A stretch of DNA of 64,000 nucleotides from Streptomyces cylindrosporus (GCF_022698165.1 NZ_JALDAY010000013.1:1-64000); one strand, 5' to 3'; shown: positions 14,731-24,239, counted from the stretch's first letter. Notes: generated from the sequence alone by a model not told the origin. A program made the numbers and translations.

Positions 14731-17016
14731 ATGACGACGACGCACCCGACCGACACACCATCCCAACCACCCACTCCCGTCGGCCGACTGCACCGGCTAG
14801 GCCGCTGGTGCGCACGACGAGCCTGGTGGGTGCTGGGCACCTGGCTGCTGGTGGCGGTGGCCGCCCTCGGCGCAGACCGCGCCTGGGGCGGCACCTACGA
14901 CGACGACTTCTCCCTGCCCGGCACCTCCGTACAGACCGGCTCCGACCTGCTCGACGCGCACGGCTCCAAGGCGGTGCGCGGCACTGCCTCCCAAATCGTG
15001 CTGCACACGGACGACGAAGCGCTCGACGGGCACCGGAACGCGGTCGACGAGACGGTCACGGCACTCGCGAAACTGCCCGAGGTCCTCTCGGTGACCGACC
15101 CGCTCACCACCCCGGGCGCCGTCTCGGCCGACGCCACCACCGGCATCGTCACGGTCCGCTTCACCGAGAGCCCGGCCACGTTCGACAAGTCCTATCTCGA
15201 CCGTGTCGACCACGCCGTACAGCCGCTGCGCACCGACCACGTCCAGGTCGAATACGGCGGCCCGCTGGGCCAGTTGGCGCGCCCCGAAGCCGCCGACCGG
15301 CTGTCGGAAGTCATCGGCCTGACCACCGCCGTGGTCGTACTGCTGGCCGGTTTCGGCAGCCTCGCGGCCGCCGGAGTGCCGCTGCTGACCGCCGTCATCG
15401 CCCTGCTCACCGGCATATCCCTGCTCGGCCTGCTGGCCGCCGCTTTCACCTTCGGCAACGCCGCACCCACCCTGGCCACGATGATGGGCCTGGGCGTCGG
15501 CATCGACTACGCCCTCTTCCTGACCACCCGCCACCGACGGCTGCTGCGGGACAGCGGCGACGGCGCCGACCCCGCCGAGGCCGCGGGCCGGGCGGTGGCC
15601 ACCAGCGGCCGGGCGGTGATCGTGGCCGCGGTGACCGTGGCCCTCGCGCTGGGCGGCCTGTACGCGTCCGGCGTCGGCTTCATCGGCAGCCTCGGCGCTG
15701 CCGCCGGTATCACCGTGCTGGTCGCGGCAGTCGCCGCCCTCACCCTCGCGCCCGCCTTCCTGGGCATCACCGGGCGCCGTATCGACCGCTGGCGGGTGCG
15801 CACCCCGGTGGACGAGCCGACCGGAACCGCCGACACCTGGCACCGCTGGGCCGGCACGGTCGGCCGCCGCCCCTGGCTCTTCCTCGTCCTCGGTGTCGTC
15901 GTCCTCGGTGCCCTGGGCATCCCCACCGCCTCGATGCGGCTCGGCCACATCGATCACGGCGCCGACCCCACCGGCTACACCGACCGCCGTGCCTACGACC
16001 TGATCTCCGACGGCTTCGGCCCCGGCACCAACGGCCAGTTCACCGTCGTCGTCGACGTCGGCGGGCAGCAGAGCGACATCAAGGAACTCTCCGCGTCCCT
16101 GCACGACGCGCTGGCAGCGGTCCCCGGAGTCGCCCGCGCCTCCACCCCCACCGGGACTGCCGACCAAGCCCTGCTCACCGCCACCGTCACCCCCGACACC
16201 GGCCCTGAGGACCAGGGCACCTCCGATCTCCTCCACCGCCTGGAGGACGAGACGCTCCCCGCCGCCCTGGCCGGCAGCGGCGCCCACGGCTACGTCACCG
16301 GCGTCACCGCAGCCCAACTCACCTTCCGCGACGTCGTGACGGACCGCCTCCCGGTCATCATCGGCGTCGTGGTCGCCGCGGCGTTCCTCCTGCTGCTCAC
16401 CGTCTTCCGCAGCTTCCTCGTCGCACTCAAGGCGGCCCTGCTCAACCTGCTGTCCATCGGCGCCGCCTACGGAGTCGTCGTCGCGGTCTTCCAGTGGGGC
16501 TGGGGCGGCTCGTTGCTCGGCGTCGACGAGCCCGTACCGGTCGAGTCGTACGTCCCGATGATGATGTTCGCCATCGTCTTCGGCCTGTCCATGGACTACG
16601 AGGTCTTCCTCCTCTCCCGCATCCGCGAGTCCTGGCTGCACACGAAGGACAACCACCTCAGCGTCGCCACCGGCCTGGCTGGCACCGCCCGGGTCATCAC
16701 CTGCGCCGCCCTGATCATGACCAGCGTCTTCCTCGCCTTCCTCCTCTCCACCAACGTGGTGATCAAGACGCTCGCCCTAGGCCTGGGCGTCAGCGTCGTC
16801 ATCGACGCCACCGTCGTCCGGCTGGTCCTGGTCCCCGCCACGATGTACCTGCTCGGCCGCGCCAACTGGTGGCTGCCCCACTGGCTCGACCGCCTCCTAC
16901 CCCACCTGGATCCCGAGGGACCGGCGCCGACCGCGCCCGACACGGAGGACGGGCCCGGCCGGTGGCACCCGGAGTCCGCCACGGCCCCGGCCGCGACGAC
17001 GGGAGAGCAGGGGTGA
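14731..17016 (+). CDS. MMPL-family RND transporter
   Basis: About 761 residues. The first transmembrane helix (WWVLGTWLLVAVAALGADRAWG) is followed by an extracytoplasmic domain, a block of helices with GLGVGIDYALFLTTRHR, a second extracytoplasmic domain and a last block with FGLSMDYEVFLLSRIRE. The duplicated D-Y motifs are the proton-relay signatures of MMPL transporters, which move lipids or other hydrophobic compounds. The ATG at 14731 was preferred over an upstream TTG. It follows the protease gene by about 40 bases and overlaps the next gene. Confidence 0.9.
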   Translation: MTTTHPTDTPSQPPTPVGRLHRLGRWCARRAWWVLGTWLLVAVAALGADRAWGGTYDDDFSLPGTSVQTGSDLLDAHGSKAVRGTASQIVLHTDDEALDGHRNAVDETVTALAKLPEVLSVTDPLTTPGAVSADATTGIVTVRFTESPATFDKSYLDRVDHAVQPLRTDHVQVEYGGPLGQLARPEAADRLSEVIGLTTAVVVLLAGFGSLAAAGVPLLTAVIALLTGISLLGLLAAAFTFGNAAPTLATMMGLGVGIDYALFLTTRHRRLLRDSGDGADPAEAAGRAVATSGRAVIVAAVTVALALGGLYASGVGFIGSLGAAAGITVLVAAVAALTLAPAFLGITGRRIDRWRVRTPVDEPTGTADTWHRWAGTVGRRPWLFLVLGVVVLGALGIPTASMRLGHIDHGADPTGYTDRRAYDLISDGFGPGTNGQFTVVVDVGGQQSDIKELSASLHDALAAVPGVARASTPTGTADQALLTATVTPDTGPEDQGTSDLLHRLEDETLPAALAGSGAHGYVTGVTAAQLTFRDVVTDRLPVIIGVVVAAAFLLLLTVFRSFLVALKAALLNLLSIGAAYGVVVAVFQWGWGGSLLGVDEPVPVESYVPMMMFAIVFGLSMDYEVFLLSRIRESWLHTKDNHLSVATGLAGTARVITCAALIMTSVFLAFLLSTNVVIKTLALGLGVSVVIDATVVRLVLVPATMYLLGRANWWLPHWLDRLLPHLDPEGPAPTAPDTEDGPGRWHPESATAPAATTGEQG

Positions 17017-17726
17017 TGCGTTACATGTTCAGGCGGTACCGCACCGCGTCGATCGCCACCGCCGCCCTCGCGGTCCTGCTGCTGGTCGTCACCACGGCGG
17101 AACTCACCGCCCGCGGCCTGCTGCACAGCCGTCTGGCCGCCGTGGCCGACCGGAAGCTCGGTCAGGGCAGCGAGGTCCGCATCGACGGCGGACCGGCCCT
17201 GCTCGACCTGTTCGAACGGCACCTGGACGCCGTCACGGTCAGCAGCGACCACGCCACCGTCGGCCGTATCCCCGACGTGTCCGTGCGCGCCCGCCTGGAC
17301 GACCTGCACCTGACCGGCGACCACACCGGCACCGTCGCCCGCACCCACGCCGATGTCGAGGTGCCCGCCGCCTCCCTCCAGACCCTGGCCACCACCTCCG
17401 ACGGACGGCTCCCGGTCTCCGGCGTCCGCCTCGACGCCCGGGCCGACACACTCACCCTCGCCCTCGGCCGGGGCGGCCTCGGACAGGCCACCCTCAAGCC
17501 CGAACTGAGGAACGGGCACCTGATCCTTCGCCTCGAAGACGCCGAGATCCTCGGCAACCCGGCACCCGGCGCCCTCGTCGACCGGGTCCAGAACGACCTG
17601 ACACAGCGGACGGACATCGCCTATCCCCTGGATCTCAAGGCCACCTCGGTCGATGTCACCGAGACCGGCCTCCGCGTCACCCTGGCGGGAGGGCCGAGCC
17701 GGTTCCCGACGCGCGACGGCATCTGA
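17016..17726 (+). CDS. DUF2993 family protein
   Basis: A 236-residue protein with an N-terminal membrane anchor (SIATAALAVLLLVVTTAELTA) and a DUF2993 domain (LLHSRLAAVADRKLG, then regular beta strands with VTVSSDHATVGRIPDVSVRA). This is a predicted lipid-handling or LptC-like fold at the outer face of the membrane. ATG 17016 (or GTG 17013) overlaps the MMPL stop codon. Its coupling to an MMPL transporter fits a shared role in envelope lipid transfer. Confidence 0.82.
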   Translation: MRYMFRRYRTASIATAALAVLLLVVTTAELTARGLLHSRLAAVADRKLGQGSEVRIDGGPALLDLFERHLDAVTVSSDHATVGRIPDVSVRARLDDLHLTGDHTGTVARTHADVEVPAASLQTLATTSDGRLPVSGVRLDARADTLTLALGRGGLGQATLKPELRNGHLILRLEDAEILGNPAPGALVDRVQNDLTQRTDIAYPLDLKATSVDVTETGLRVTLAGGPSRFPTRDGI

Positions 17727-17769
17727 CAGGCACCCCGCTCTCGGTTCGGGGACTTGGTGGAGAATCGAG

Positions 17770-17785
17770 TCAAGGAGGCATCAAG
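17770..17785 (+). promoter_or_regulatory. 11-bp direct repeat, TCAAG type
   Basis: TCAAG-GAGGCA-TCAAG, two half-sites on the same helix face, in the gap before the TerD relic. OmpR-class regulators bind such tandem sites. The same pattern occurs at 20649, 23314, 27333 and 51502. Confidence 0.5.
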
Positions 17786-17849
17786 AGCCTGGTCAGGGCA
17801 CATACTTGAGGTTGCGGGGGTGTCTCGCGGTGCCTGATGGGGGGGCAGG

Positions 17850-18261
17850 GTGAGTGGTGTCGGTGAGGGGCTGCGCAGGGCCGAGGTGAAGCTCCGGTGG
17901 GACCCGAGTCCGTACGGGGAGCCGCCTCGGCATCTCGACATCGTCGCCGCGACTTATGCGGCGGACGACCCGTGCGGGCGGCCCGTGTACGTCGTCCACA
18001 CCGAGAGCCGGTCGCCGGACGGCACGATCAACATGATCCGGCACAGCGAGACCGGGATGGGTTTCGGGTTCGTCGAGGCGATGGTGCTGGAGTTCGACCG
18101 GATGAATGCCGGTGTGGTCGTCGTCGAGGGGTACCCGGGCGACGGTCGCGGAGTTCGGCAGGGACACGTCCGGGCGGTGGGGTTTCCGTGAGCTGGTCCG
18201 GGGGTTCGACGCCGACCCGGTGCTGTTCGCCGCGGAGATGGGCGGCACCCGGCAGCACTGA
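17850..18261 (+). pseudogene. TerD-family protein, internally deleted
   Basis: The N-terminal 85 residues are a good TerD match (VKLRWDPSPYGEPPRHLDIV, YVVHTESRSPDGTI, GMGFGFVEAMVLEFDR). The C-terminal end of the family (ATVAEFGRDTSGRWGF and RELVRGFDADP) continues in a different frame after about base 18140 and stops at 18261. Between them the calcium-binding middle part of the domain is missing: family members are near 190 residues, here about 137. This is a decayed gene. Intact TerD proteins act in tellurite and general stress resistance. Confidence 0.75.
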
Positions 18262-18269
18262 CGCCGCCG

Positions 18270-19328
18270 TCACAGCTCTTCGGCCGGCCAGTCCAGGAGC
18301 CGGGCGCCGATGACGGCGGTCTGGAGTTTGTAACGGTGCGCGGGATCGGCCGGGTTGGCGCCGGTGAGCTGGTGGATGCGGTCCAGGCGGTAGGTCATGG
18401 CCCGCACGCTCAAGGACAGACGGCGGGCGGCCTCGGCCGCGATGCAGCCGGAGTCGAAGTACGCGGTGAGGGTGTCGAGAAGGGGCTGGGCGCCGCCCCG
18501 GGCGGTGGTGAGGGGGCCGAGCGTGTTCACCACGAGGTCGGCCATGGCCTGCCGGTCACGGGTGAGGACGGGGTAGACGAGCAGGTCGGCGGCGCGCAGT
18601 ACCGGGTCGTCGAGGCCGAGGCGTTCGGCCATCCCCAGGGCGTTGAGGGCTTCTTCGTAGGACTGGACGACTCCGCCGGGACCGGGTTGCGGGCGGCCGA
18701 TCGCGACCCGGCCGCCCTCCGTGGCCGCGTGCGCCTGCTTGGCGAAGTAGGGGAGCACCTCGTCCTCGTGTCCGGGCGCGACGCACAGCAGCCGTCCGTC
18801 CTTGGTGGTGAGCAGTACGTTGCGGTTGCCGAAGCGGGTGATCAGCGCGTGCTCCACCTGCCGTGGCACCGGATCGCCTTCCACGTAGGCGGTGGGACCC
18901 TGCGCGACGGCGACCGCGTGTGCGTGGGAGAGGCGCAGTCCGAAGCGTTCCGCGCGCTCGGCAAGGCGGCCCAGGTCGCTGCGGCCGTAGAGGAGGTCGT
19001 CGATGAACTCCCTGCGTGCGGCCTCCTCCTGGCGTACGGCGAGGCGCTGGGCGCGTTCGTAGCCCTCGGCGAAGGCGTCCACGACCTGCTGCAGCGCGGC
19101 GAGCGTGGTGTCGACCGAGCCGGGAGCGCCGGGCCAGGCGGCGCGGGCCGCGGCCAGATGGGCCCCCACCAGGGCGCGCAGTCCATGGCCTGCCTCCGCG
19201 GCCTGCTCGCCCAGCGCACGGCGCGATTCGATCTCCTCGCGGGTCAGGCGCCGGCCGGTGGCCGAAACCTCGGCCAGAATCCGGGCGCAGCCTTCCAGAT
19301 ACGCCTCGGGTATCTCCCGCTCGGTCAC
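18270..19328 (-). CDS. PucR/CdaR-type transcriptional regulator
   Basis: A 352-residue regulator. It starts at GTG 19328 (TEREIPEAYLEG) behind a GGGGGA. The middle (about 120-250) is a degenerate GGDEF-like domain of the CdaR/PucR group, and the C-terminus (about 295-345: CIAAEAARRLSLSVRAMTYR, IHQLTGANPADPAHR) is the PucR-type helix-turn-helix. An inverted repeat at 19399-19417 lies about 70 bases upstream, in the divergent gap with the membrane-protein gene. A copy lies before the NfeD/flotillin genes, so these may be its targets. Confidence 0.85.
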   Translation of the reverse strand: MTEREIPEAYLEGCARILAEVSATGRRLTREEIESRRALGEQAAEAGHGLRALVGAHLAAARAAWPGAPGSVDTTLAALQQVVDAFAEGYERAQRLAVRQEEAARREFIDDLLYGRSDLGRLAERAERFGLRLSHAHAVAVAQGPTAYVEGDPVPRQVEHALITRFGNRNVLLTTKDGRLLCVAPGHEDEVLPYFAKQAHAATEGGRVAIGRPQPGPGGVVQSYEEALNALGMAERLGLDDPVLRAADLLVYPVLTRDRQAMADLVVNTLGPLTTARGGAQPLLDTLTAYFDSGCIAAEAARRLSLSVRAMTYRLDRIHQLTGANPADPAHRYKLQTAVIGARLLDWPAEEL

Positions 19329-19398
19329 GCAGTCCCCCGAAATCTTGATGCCCCGGTGACGGCTTCTTGGCCTCACCGGCATGCAGACACTAGTGAAC

Positions 19399-19417
19399 AC
19401 TGCCGGGAACCGGCAAT
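19399..19417. promoter_or_regulatory. inverted repeat, PucR-type operator candidate
   Basis: ACTGCCG-N5-CGGCAAT, 7-bp arms with one mismatch, in the divergent region between the regulator and the membrane protein. The arms match those at 27293-27311. Confidence 0.5.
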
Positions 19418-19558
19418 GCGCGTCGGGTCGCAGGCGTGCACCATGACGAGCGGGGAGCACTACGGAAGGTTCCGGTGCCGGGCCCCGGGCAGCTACCGGT
19501 GTCCGGCTCAGGAGCAGCGCTCCCATCTGCCAGGCCGCATGCGGGAGGGAGCCGGGAG

Positions 19559-19954
19559 ATGCGGATGCTCGTGGGGGCCGCTACCGGCCTCCCGATGATC
19601 CTTTTCACCGCGGCCCTGGTGGTGGTCGTGGGCTTCTGGCTGCTGGTGGCCCTCGGTGTCACCACCGCGGACACCTTCGACGCCGACGCGGACCTCGACG
19701 GCCTGGGAATGGGCGGTGTGCCGGTGGCCGTCGCGATGTCCCTGCTGACGGCGCTCGCCTGGATCCTCGGCTTGGGAGCGACCGCGGTACTCACCGCGTT
19801 GTCCCTGACGGGGACCGTGACCGGGATTCTGCGGCTGGTGGTACCGGTGGCGGGGCTGCTCGTCGCCTGGTGGCTGACGCGTTCGTCGGTCCGGCGGCTG
19901 CGGCGCTTCTCCTCCGACGAGCGCCGCTCCGGCCATGACGCTGCCGGGATCTGA
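19559..19954 (+). CDS. small membrane protein, flotillin-cluster type
   Basis: A 131-residue protein with three hydrophobic segments (GLPMILFTAALVVVVGFWLL; MSLLTALAWILGLGATAVLT; LRLVVPVAGLLVAWWLT) and a basic C-terminus. The ATG at 19559 follows GGGAGGGAGCCGGG. It resembles the protein at 26871-27227 in layout (FTAALV.VVGFW and LAWIL.LG shared), so the two look like paralogues on either side of the antiporter/KdpD genes. It fits the OB-domain-lacking membrane partners seen with flotillin operons. No catalytic motif. Confidence 0.7.
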   Translation: MRMLVGAATGLPMILFTAALVVVVGFWLLVALGVTTADTFDADADLDGLGMGGVPVAVAMSLLTALAWILGLGATAVLTALSLTGTVTGILRLVVPVAGLLVAWWLTRSSVRRLRRFSSDERRSGHDAAGI

Positions 19955-20103
19955 CTCACGACCGGTTCCCACGAACGCGGGCGTGGCCGCTCGCTTCGAT
20001 TGCATCACAATGACCTGGGAGCCCCCGCGCGACGGCCCACCCGAGTACCGGGACCGCGTGCCGCCTCCCCAACGGGACACAGAACGAAAATCAGGAGCCG
20101 ACC

Positions 20104-20565
20104 GTGCTGGCACGAGACCTGGCAGTGGAGTACGAGACAGTCGGCGTCGACACCGACGCCATGGCGGCGGCGCGGCTGATGGCCGAACACCGGCTGCCCG
20201 CCCTGTTGGTGCTCGATGAGCAGGGTGTGCCGAAGGCGATCCTGCCGGCATCTCAGATGATCAAGGTGGTCGTGCCGGCGTACGTCATCGAGGACCCGAC
20301 GCTGGCCGCCGTCGTCGACGAACGCCACGCCGACAAGCTGTGCAAGGCGCTTGCCGGTCTTACGGTCCGCGACTGCCTGTCCAAGAGCCTGCCCGCGCCG
20401 CCGGTCGCCGAGCCGGACGCGACCGCGCTGGAGGTCGCCGCGCTCATGGCGCAGGTCCGCAGTCCTCTGGTGGCGGTGGTGGACAAGGACGAGAGCGGGA
20501 TGCGGCTGCTCGGTGTGATCACCGCCGCCCACTTGCTGGAGCGACTGCTGATCGCCGCCTCCTGA
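20104..20565 (+). CDS. CBS-domain protein
   Basis: A 153-residue soluble protein with two CBS motifs (residues about 8-60 and 88-145: VDTDAMAAARLMAEHRLPALLVLDE; ALEVAALMAQVRSPLVAVVDK), the pair that forms an adenosine-ligand-binding Bateman module. It starts at GTG 20104 after AGGAG. It sits before two antiporter genes, and CBS pairs often gate transport or sense energy state. That link is inference. Confidence 0.88.
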   Translation: MLARDLAVEYETVGVDTDAMAAARLMAEHRLPALLVLDEQGVPKAILPASQMIKVVVPAYVIEDPTLAAVVDERHADKLCKALAGLTVRDCLSKSLPAPPVAEPDATALEVAALMAQVRSPLVAVVDKDESGMRLLGVITAAHLLERLLIAAS

Positions 20566-20648
20566 GCGGGCCCGGGCCGGGGCGGAGACGACGCCCGCCC
20601 CCCGACCTTGCCGGTGCCCGGCAGGGATCACGTCCCCGGACGTGCCCA

Positions 20649-20686
20649 TAAGGAACCTGTCAAAGACGTATCAAGGGAAGGTAAGG
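20649..20686 (+). promoter_or_regulatory. four tandem 11-bp repeats upstream of antiporter
   Basis: TAAGG at 20649, TCAAA at 20660, TCAAG at 20671 and TAAGG at 20682, each exactly 11 bases apart, in the gap before the antiporter start at 20759. The period is that of OmpR-class response-regulator sites. Confidence 0.55.
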
Positions 20687-20758
20687 TTCCGTCCGGTGTG
20701 CCGGGAAGCCTGGTCGGCGAGTTGAGGACAGATCTCTCTTCCGATCGGGGCGTTTGCC

Positions 20759-22012
20759 ATGGTGCTGGTGGCGGTGTTCGGCGTCGCGCTGCTGGTGGCG
20801 GTGCTGTTGTCGGGCCTGGCGGCCCGGACGGTGCTGTCCACGTCCTTCCTCTTCCTGGTCGGCGGAGCCCTCGTGAGCGACGGGTTCCTCGGGCTGATCC
20901 ACATCACGCCGGACAGCGAGCTGGTGTCCGTGACGGCCGACCTGGCCCTGTTCGCGGTGCTGTTCACCGACGGCATGCACGTCTCGCTGCCGAAGCTGCG
21001 CGCCAATTGGAAGAACCCGGTCCGCGCCCTCGGCCTGGGCATGCCGCTCGCGTTCGTCTTCATGGCGCTGGCCACCCACTTCCTGGTGGGGCTGGACTGG
21101 ACGACGTCGTTCCTGGTGGGCGCGGTACTCGCGCCCACCGACCCGGTGTTCGCCTCGGCGATCGTGGGCCGCAGCGAGGTCCCGGCCAAGCTGCGCCAGC
21201 TGCTGAACGTGGAGAGCGGCATCAACGACGGGCTCGCCCTGCCCGTGGTGATGCTGCTCATCGCGGCGGCGGGCCCCACCGCGTCCGGCATGGAGGCGTC
21301 CCCGGGCAGGATCGCCGTGGAGCTGCTCCTCGGCCTGCTCTTCGGTGTCGCGCTGCCGCTGCTGGTCAACTGGCTCGTACGGTTCCGGCTGCTGGGCGCC
21401 GAGCCCAAGCTGCAACCGCTGCTGCCGCTGGCGACCGGCGTCATCCTGTACGCGGCCTGCCACCTCACCCACGCCAACCCCTACCTCGCGGCGTTCTCGG
21501 CGGGCGCCGTCCTCGCGCACGTCTCGCCGGAGGCGAAGGCGTCCTTCGAACCGCTGGGCGAGGCGCTGGCGGAGCTGGCGAAGTTCGCGGCCCTCCTGGT
21601 CTTCGGCGCGCTGCTCACCCCGCACCTGTTCGGCGACCTGCCGCTCGGCGGCTACGCGGCCGTGATCCTGGCGATCTTCCTGATCCGGCCGGCCTCGCTG
21701 CTGCTGTCGCTGCTCGGTACCCGCCTCTCCCGCCGGGAGAAGCTGGTCGCGGCCTGGTTCGGCCCGAAGGGCTTCGCGTCGGTGGTGTACGGACTGCTGG
21801 TGCTGCGGTCCGGTATCCCGCAGGCCGAAGAGGCGTTCACGCTCATCGCCGTGTGCATCGCGTTCTCGATCGTCGCCCACAGCTCCACGGACGTGCCGAT
21901 CGCCCGCGCCTTCGACGTCGAGGACCTGGCCGGACTCCCGGACGGACCCCACGGCACGAACACCCCTCAGACCGCACCACCGCTGGCACACGGAGCAACC
22001 GGAGGAACGTGA
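20759..22012 (+). CDS. cation:proton antiporter (CPA1 type)
   Basis: A 417-residue membrane protein with about 12 hydrophobic segments. The helix with GAVLAPTDPVFASAIVG carries the T-D-P motif, and the following LRQLLNVESGINDGLALP has the N-x-x-x-S-G-x-x-D of Na+(K+)/H+ exchangers of the CPA1/NhaP group. Its TGA overlaps the GTG of the next transporter. The preceding 11-bp repeats suggest response-regulator control. Confidence 0.9.
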   Translation: MVLVAVFGVALLVAVLLSGLAARTVLSTSFLFLVGGALVSDGFLGLIHITPDSELVSVTADLALFAVLFTDGMHVSLPKLRANWKNPVRALGLGMPLAFVFMALATHFLVGLDWTTSFLVGAVLAPTDPVFASAIVGRSEVPAKLRQLLNVESGINDGLALPVVMLLIAAAGPTASGMEASPGRIAVELLLGLLFGVALPLLVNWLVRFRLLGAEPKLQPLLPLATGVILYAACHLTHANPYLAAFSAGAVLAHVSPEAKASFEPLGEALAELAKFAALLVFGALLTPHLFGDLPLGGYAAVILAIFLIRPASLLLSLLGTRLSRREKLVAAWFGPKGFASVVYGLLVLRSGIPQAEEAFTLIAVCIAFSIVAHSSTDVPIARAFDVEDLAGLPDGPHGTNTPQTAPPLAHGATGGT

Positions 22013-23307
22013 ACGACTGGCACAGCTGGGCCGCGATCGTCGTCTTCGTCGGCGCGTACGCCCTGATCATCAGCGAGAAGATCCACCGCGTCGCCGTCGC
22101 CCTGGGCGGCGCGGGGCTGATGCTGGCGATCGGGGCGACCGACGACGTCTCGGCGTTCTACTCCGAGGACTCGGGCGTCGACTGGAACGTCATCTTCCTG
22201 CTCATGGGCATGATGATGATCGTCGGCGTGCTGAAGAAGACCGGCATGTTCGAGTACCTGGCGATCTGGGCGGTCAAGCGGGCCCGCGCGAAACCCTTCC
22301 GGGTCATGGCCATGCTCGTCGTGATCACCGCGGTCGCCTCCGCGCTCCTCGACAACGTCACCACGGTCCTGCTCGTCGCCCCGGTCACCCTGCTGGTCTG
22401 CGAACGCCTCGCGCTGCCCGCCGCGCCGTTCCTGATCGCCGAGGTGATGGCCTCCAACATCGGCGGCACGGCCACCCTGGTCGGCGACCCGCCGAACATC
22501 ATCATCGCCAGCCGGGCCGGCCTCACCTTCAACGGCTTCCTCGTCCACCTCGCCCCGCTCTCCGCGCTGCTGGTGGTCGTCCTGCTGGCCCTGTGCCGGG
22601 TGATGTTCCGCAAGTCGTTCGTCTACGACGAGGAGCGCGCCGCCGAGATCATGGCACTGGAGGAGGGCGAGGCCATCAGGGACCGGCGCCTGCTCGTCCA
22701 GGGCCTGGTCGTCCTCGCCCTCGTGGTCGCGGGCTTCGTCCTGCACCCGGTGCTGCACTACGAGCCCAGCATCGTCGCCCTGCTCGGCGCGGGACTGCTG
22801 GTCGCCGTCTCCACCGTCGACACCAACGACGTCCTGGCCGAGGTGGAATGGCCGACCCTGGCCTTCTTCGCCGGCCTCTTCGTCATGATCGGCGGCCTCA
22901 TCGACACCGGCGTCGTCGGCGAGATCTCGCAGAAACTCGCGGACGTCATCGGAGGCAACGAACTGGGCGGCTCCCTGACCCTGCTCGGCGGATCGGCGGT
23001 GCTGTCGGGCATCGTCGACAACATTCCCTACGTCGCCACGATGGCCCCGATCACCGCCGACCTGGTGCGCGACATGGGCGGCGCGAGCGACCACGTCATG
23101 TGGTGGGCCCTTGCGCTGGGCGCCGACCTGGGCGGCAACGCCACCGCTATCGGCGCCTCCGCCAACGTCGTCGTCCTCGGCATCGCCGAACGCAACCGGC
23201 AGCCCATCTCCTTCTGGCAGTTCACCAAGTACGGCCTGATCGTGACCGCCGTGACCGTGGCGATCTCCCTGGCCTACGTCTGGCTGCGCTACTTCGCTCT
23301 GACGTGA
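22009..23307 (+). CDS. ArsB/NhaD-family ion transporter
   Basis: A 432-residue membrane protein of the ion transporter superfamily. Motifs seen: LLDNVTTVLLVAPVTLLVCE, EVMASNIGGTATLVGDPPNI and in the second half GIVDNIPYVATMAP and LGGNATAIGASANVVVLG. The pair of N-V/I-T-T and G-N-A-T re-entrant motifs is characteristic of the ArsB/NhaD/citrate (P-protein) group. Substrate is likely Na+/H+ rather than arsenite, since no ars genes are near. It starts at GTG 22009 behind GGAGG and overlaps the CPA1 gene, so the two antiporters are co-expressed. Confidence 0.9.
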   Translation: MNDWHSWAAIVVFVGAYALIISEKIHRVAVALGGAGLMLAIGATDDVSAFYSEDSGVDWNVIFLLMGMMMIVGVLKKTGMFEYLAIWAVKRARAKPFRVMAMLVVITAVASALLDNVTTVLLVAPVTLLVCERLALPAAPFLIAEVMASNIGGTATLVGDPPNIIIASRAGLTFNGFLVHLAPLSALLVVVLLALCRVMFRKSFVYDEERAAEIMALEEGEAIRDRRLLVQGLVVLALVVAGFVLHPVLHYEPSIVALLGAGLLVAVSTVDTNDVLAEVEWPTLAFFAGLFVMIGGLIDTGVVGEISQKLADVIGGNELGGSLTLLGGSAVLSGIVDNIPYVATMAPITADLVRDMGGASDHVMWWALALGADLGGNATAIGASANVVVLGIAERNRQPISFWQFTKYGLIVTAVTVAISLAYVWLRYFALT

Positions 23308-23313
23308 CCCGCA

Positions 23314-23329
23314 TCAAGAAGGCGTCAAG
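23314..23329 (+). promoter_or_regulatory. 11-bp direct repeat upstream of DUF4118/KdpD
   Basis: TCAAG-AAGGCG-TCAAG, in the 150-base gap between the ArsB/NhaD gene and the DUF4118/kdpD unit. A third TCAAA lies at 23357 but is off the 11-bp period by one base. Confidence 0.5.
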
Positions 23330-23458
23330 GTCCACGTGCCGGGCGCCAGGGATGCGTCAAAACCGTTCCCTGCGGCAGGCCGAAGGGCTTCGGTGAGGAG
23401 AGTGTCCCCCTGGGCAGCGGGCGGAACAGGATACGCAGACCACAGGAGGCGAGGACAC

Positions 23459-24217
23459 ATGACCGGCTTTCCGCTGCGGGACCGGATGGCCGCGGCCGGA
23501 GCGCTGCTCGGGCCGTTCCTGGTGGCCCTGGCACTCGTACCCTTTCGCACCGAACTCTCGAACACGAACGCGGCCTTGATCCTGGTCGTGGTGGTCGTCG
23601 CCGTCGCGGCGATCGGCAACCGGATCACGGGCGCGCTCGCCGCGCTGTCCGCGGCGGCGTGGTTCGACTTCTTCCTCACCGAACCCTACGAGCGGTTCAC
23701 CATGACGGAGACCGACGACATCGAGACCGCCGTCCTGCTCCTGGTGGTCGGCCTCATCGTCTCCCAACTCGCCGCGCACGCCAGGCGTCTGGAGGTGGTC
23801 ACCGTGACCGACGCCGACCACCTCCGCCGTATCCACGAGACGGCAGACCTCGCCCGGACCAGCCGATCGGCCGACCCCGTGGTCGAGCACGTGCGGCGTC
23901 AGCTGATCGAGCTGCTCGGACTGCGGATGTGCCGCTTCGAGTACGGGACGCTCATGGGACAGCCGCCCCGGCTGGAGCAGGACGGGTCGGTGGCGGTGGG
24001 CCGCCGGCACTGGGACGTCGACGCGGCCGGCTGGCCGGAGGGCGAGATTGAACTGCGGGCGTACGGCAACGGTCACTACTTCGGTCGCTTCATGATGGCT
24101 CCCGCACCGGAGAGCGCCCCGTCGCTCAAGGCCCGCCTGGTCGCGGTGACGCTGGCCGACCAGACGGGTGCTGCGCTGGACACAGCGGGTCTGACGAACG
24201 GCCGTACGTCGGCCTGA
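23459..24217 (+). CDS. DUF4118 membrane protein (KdpD-like sensor part)
   Basis: A 252-residue protein with ATG 23459 behind AGGAGGCGAGG. Three to four membrane segments (residues about 10-105) carry the DUF4118 signature, with WFDFFLTEPYERFT and ETAVLLLVVGLIVSQLAA, as in the transmembrane domain of KdpD. A cytoplasmic GAF-like part follows to the end; there is no HisKA or ATPase domain. It lies directly before kdpD, which has its own DUF4118 domain, so this may be a sensor partner of it. Confidence 0.82.
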   Translation: MTGFPLRDRMAAAGALLGPFLVALALVPFRTELSNTNAALILVVVVVAVAAIGNRITGALAALSAAAWFDFFLTEPYERFTMTETDDIETAVLLLVVGLIVSQLAAHARRLEVVTVTDADHLRRIHETADLARTSRSADPVVEHVRRQLIELLGLRMCRFEYGTLMGQPPRLEQDGSVAVGRRHWDVDAAGWPEGEIELRAYGNGHYFGRFMMAPAPESAPSLKARLVAVTLADQTGAALDTAGLTNGRTSA

Positions 24218-24239
24218 GGCCGGCGAAGAGACGAGAGAC

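Noticed and set aside
20608..23307. An 899-residue open frame through both antiporter genes
   Set aside because: It is the GC-rich shadow of the CPA1 gene joined to the real ArsB/NhaD frame. Only the part from 22009 encodes a recognisable protein.
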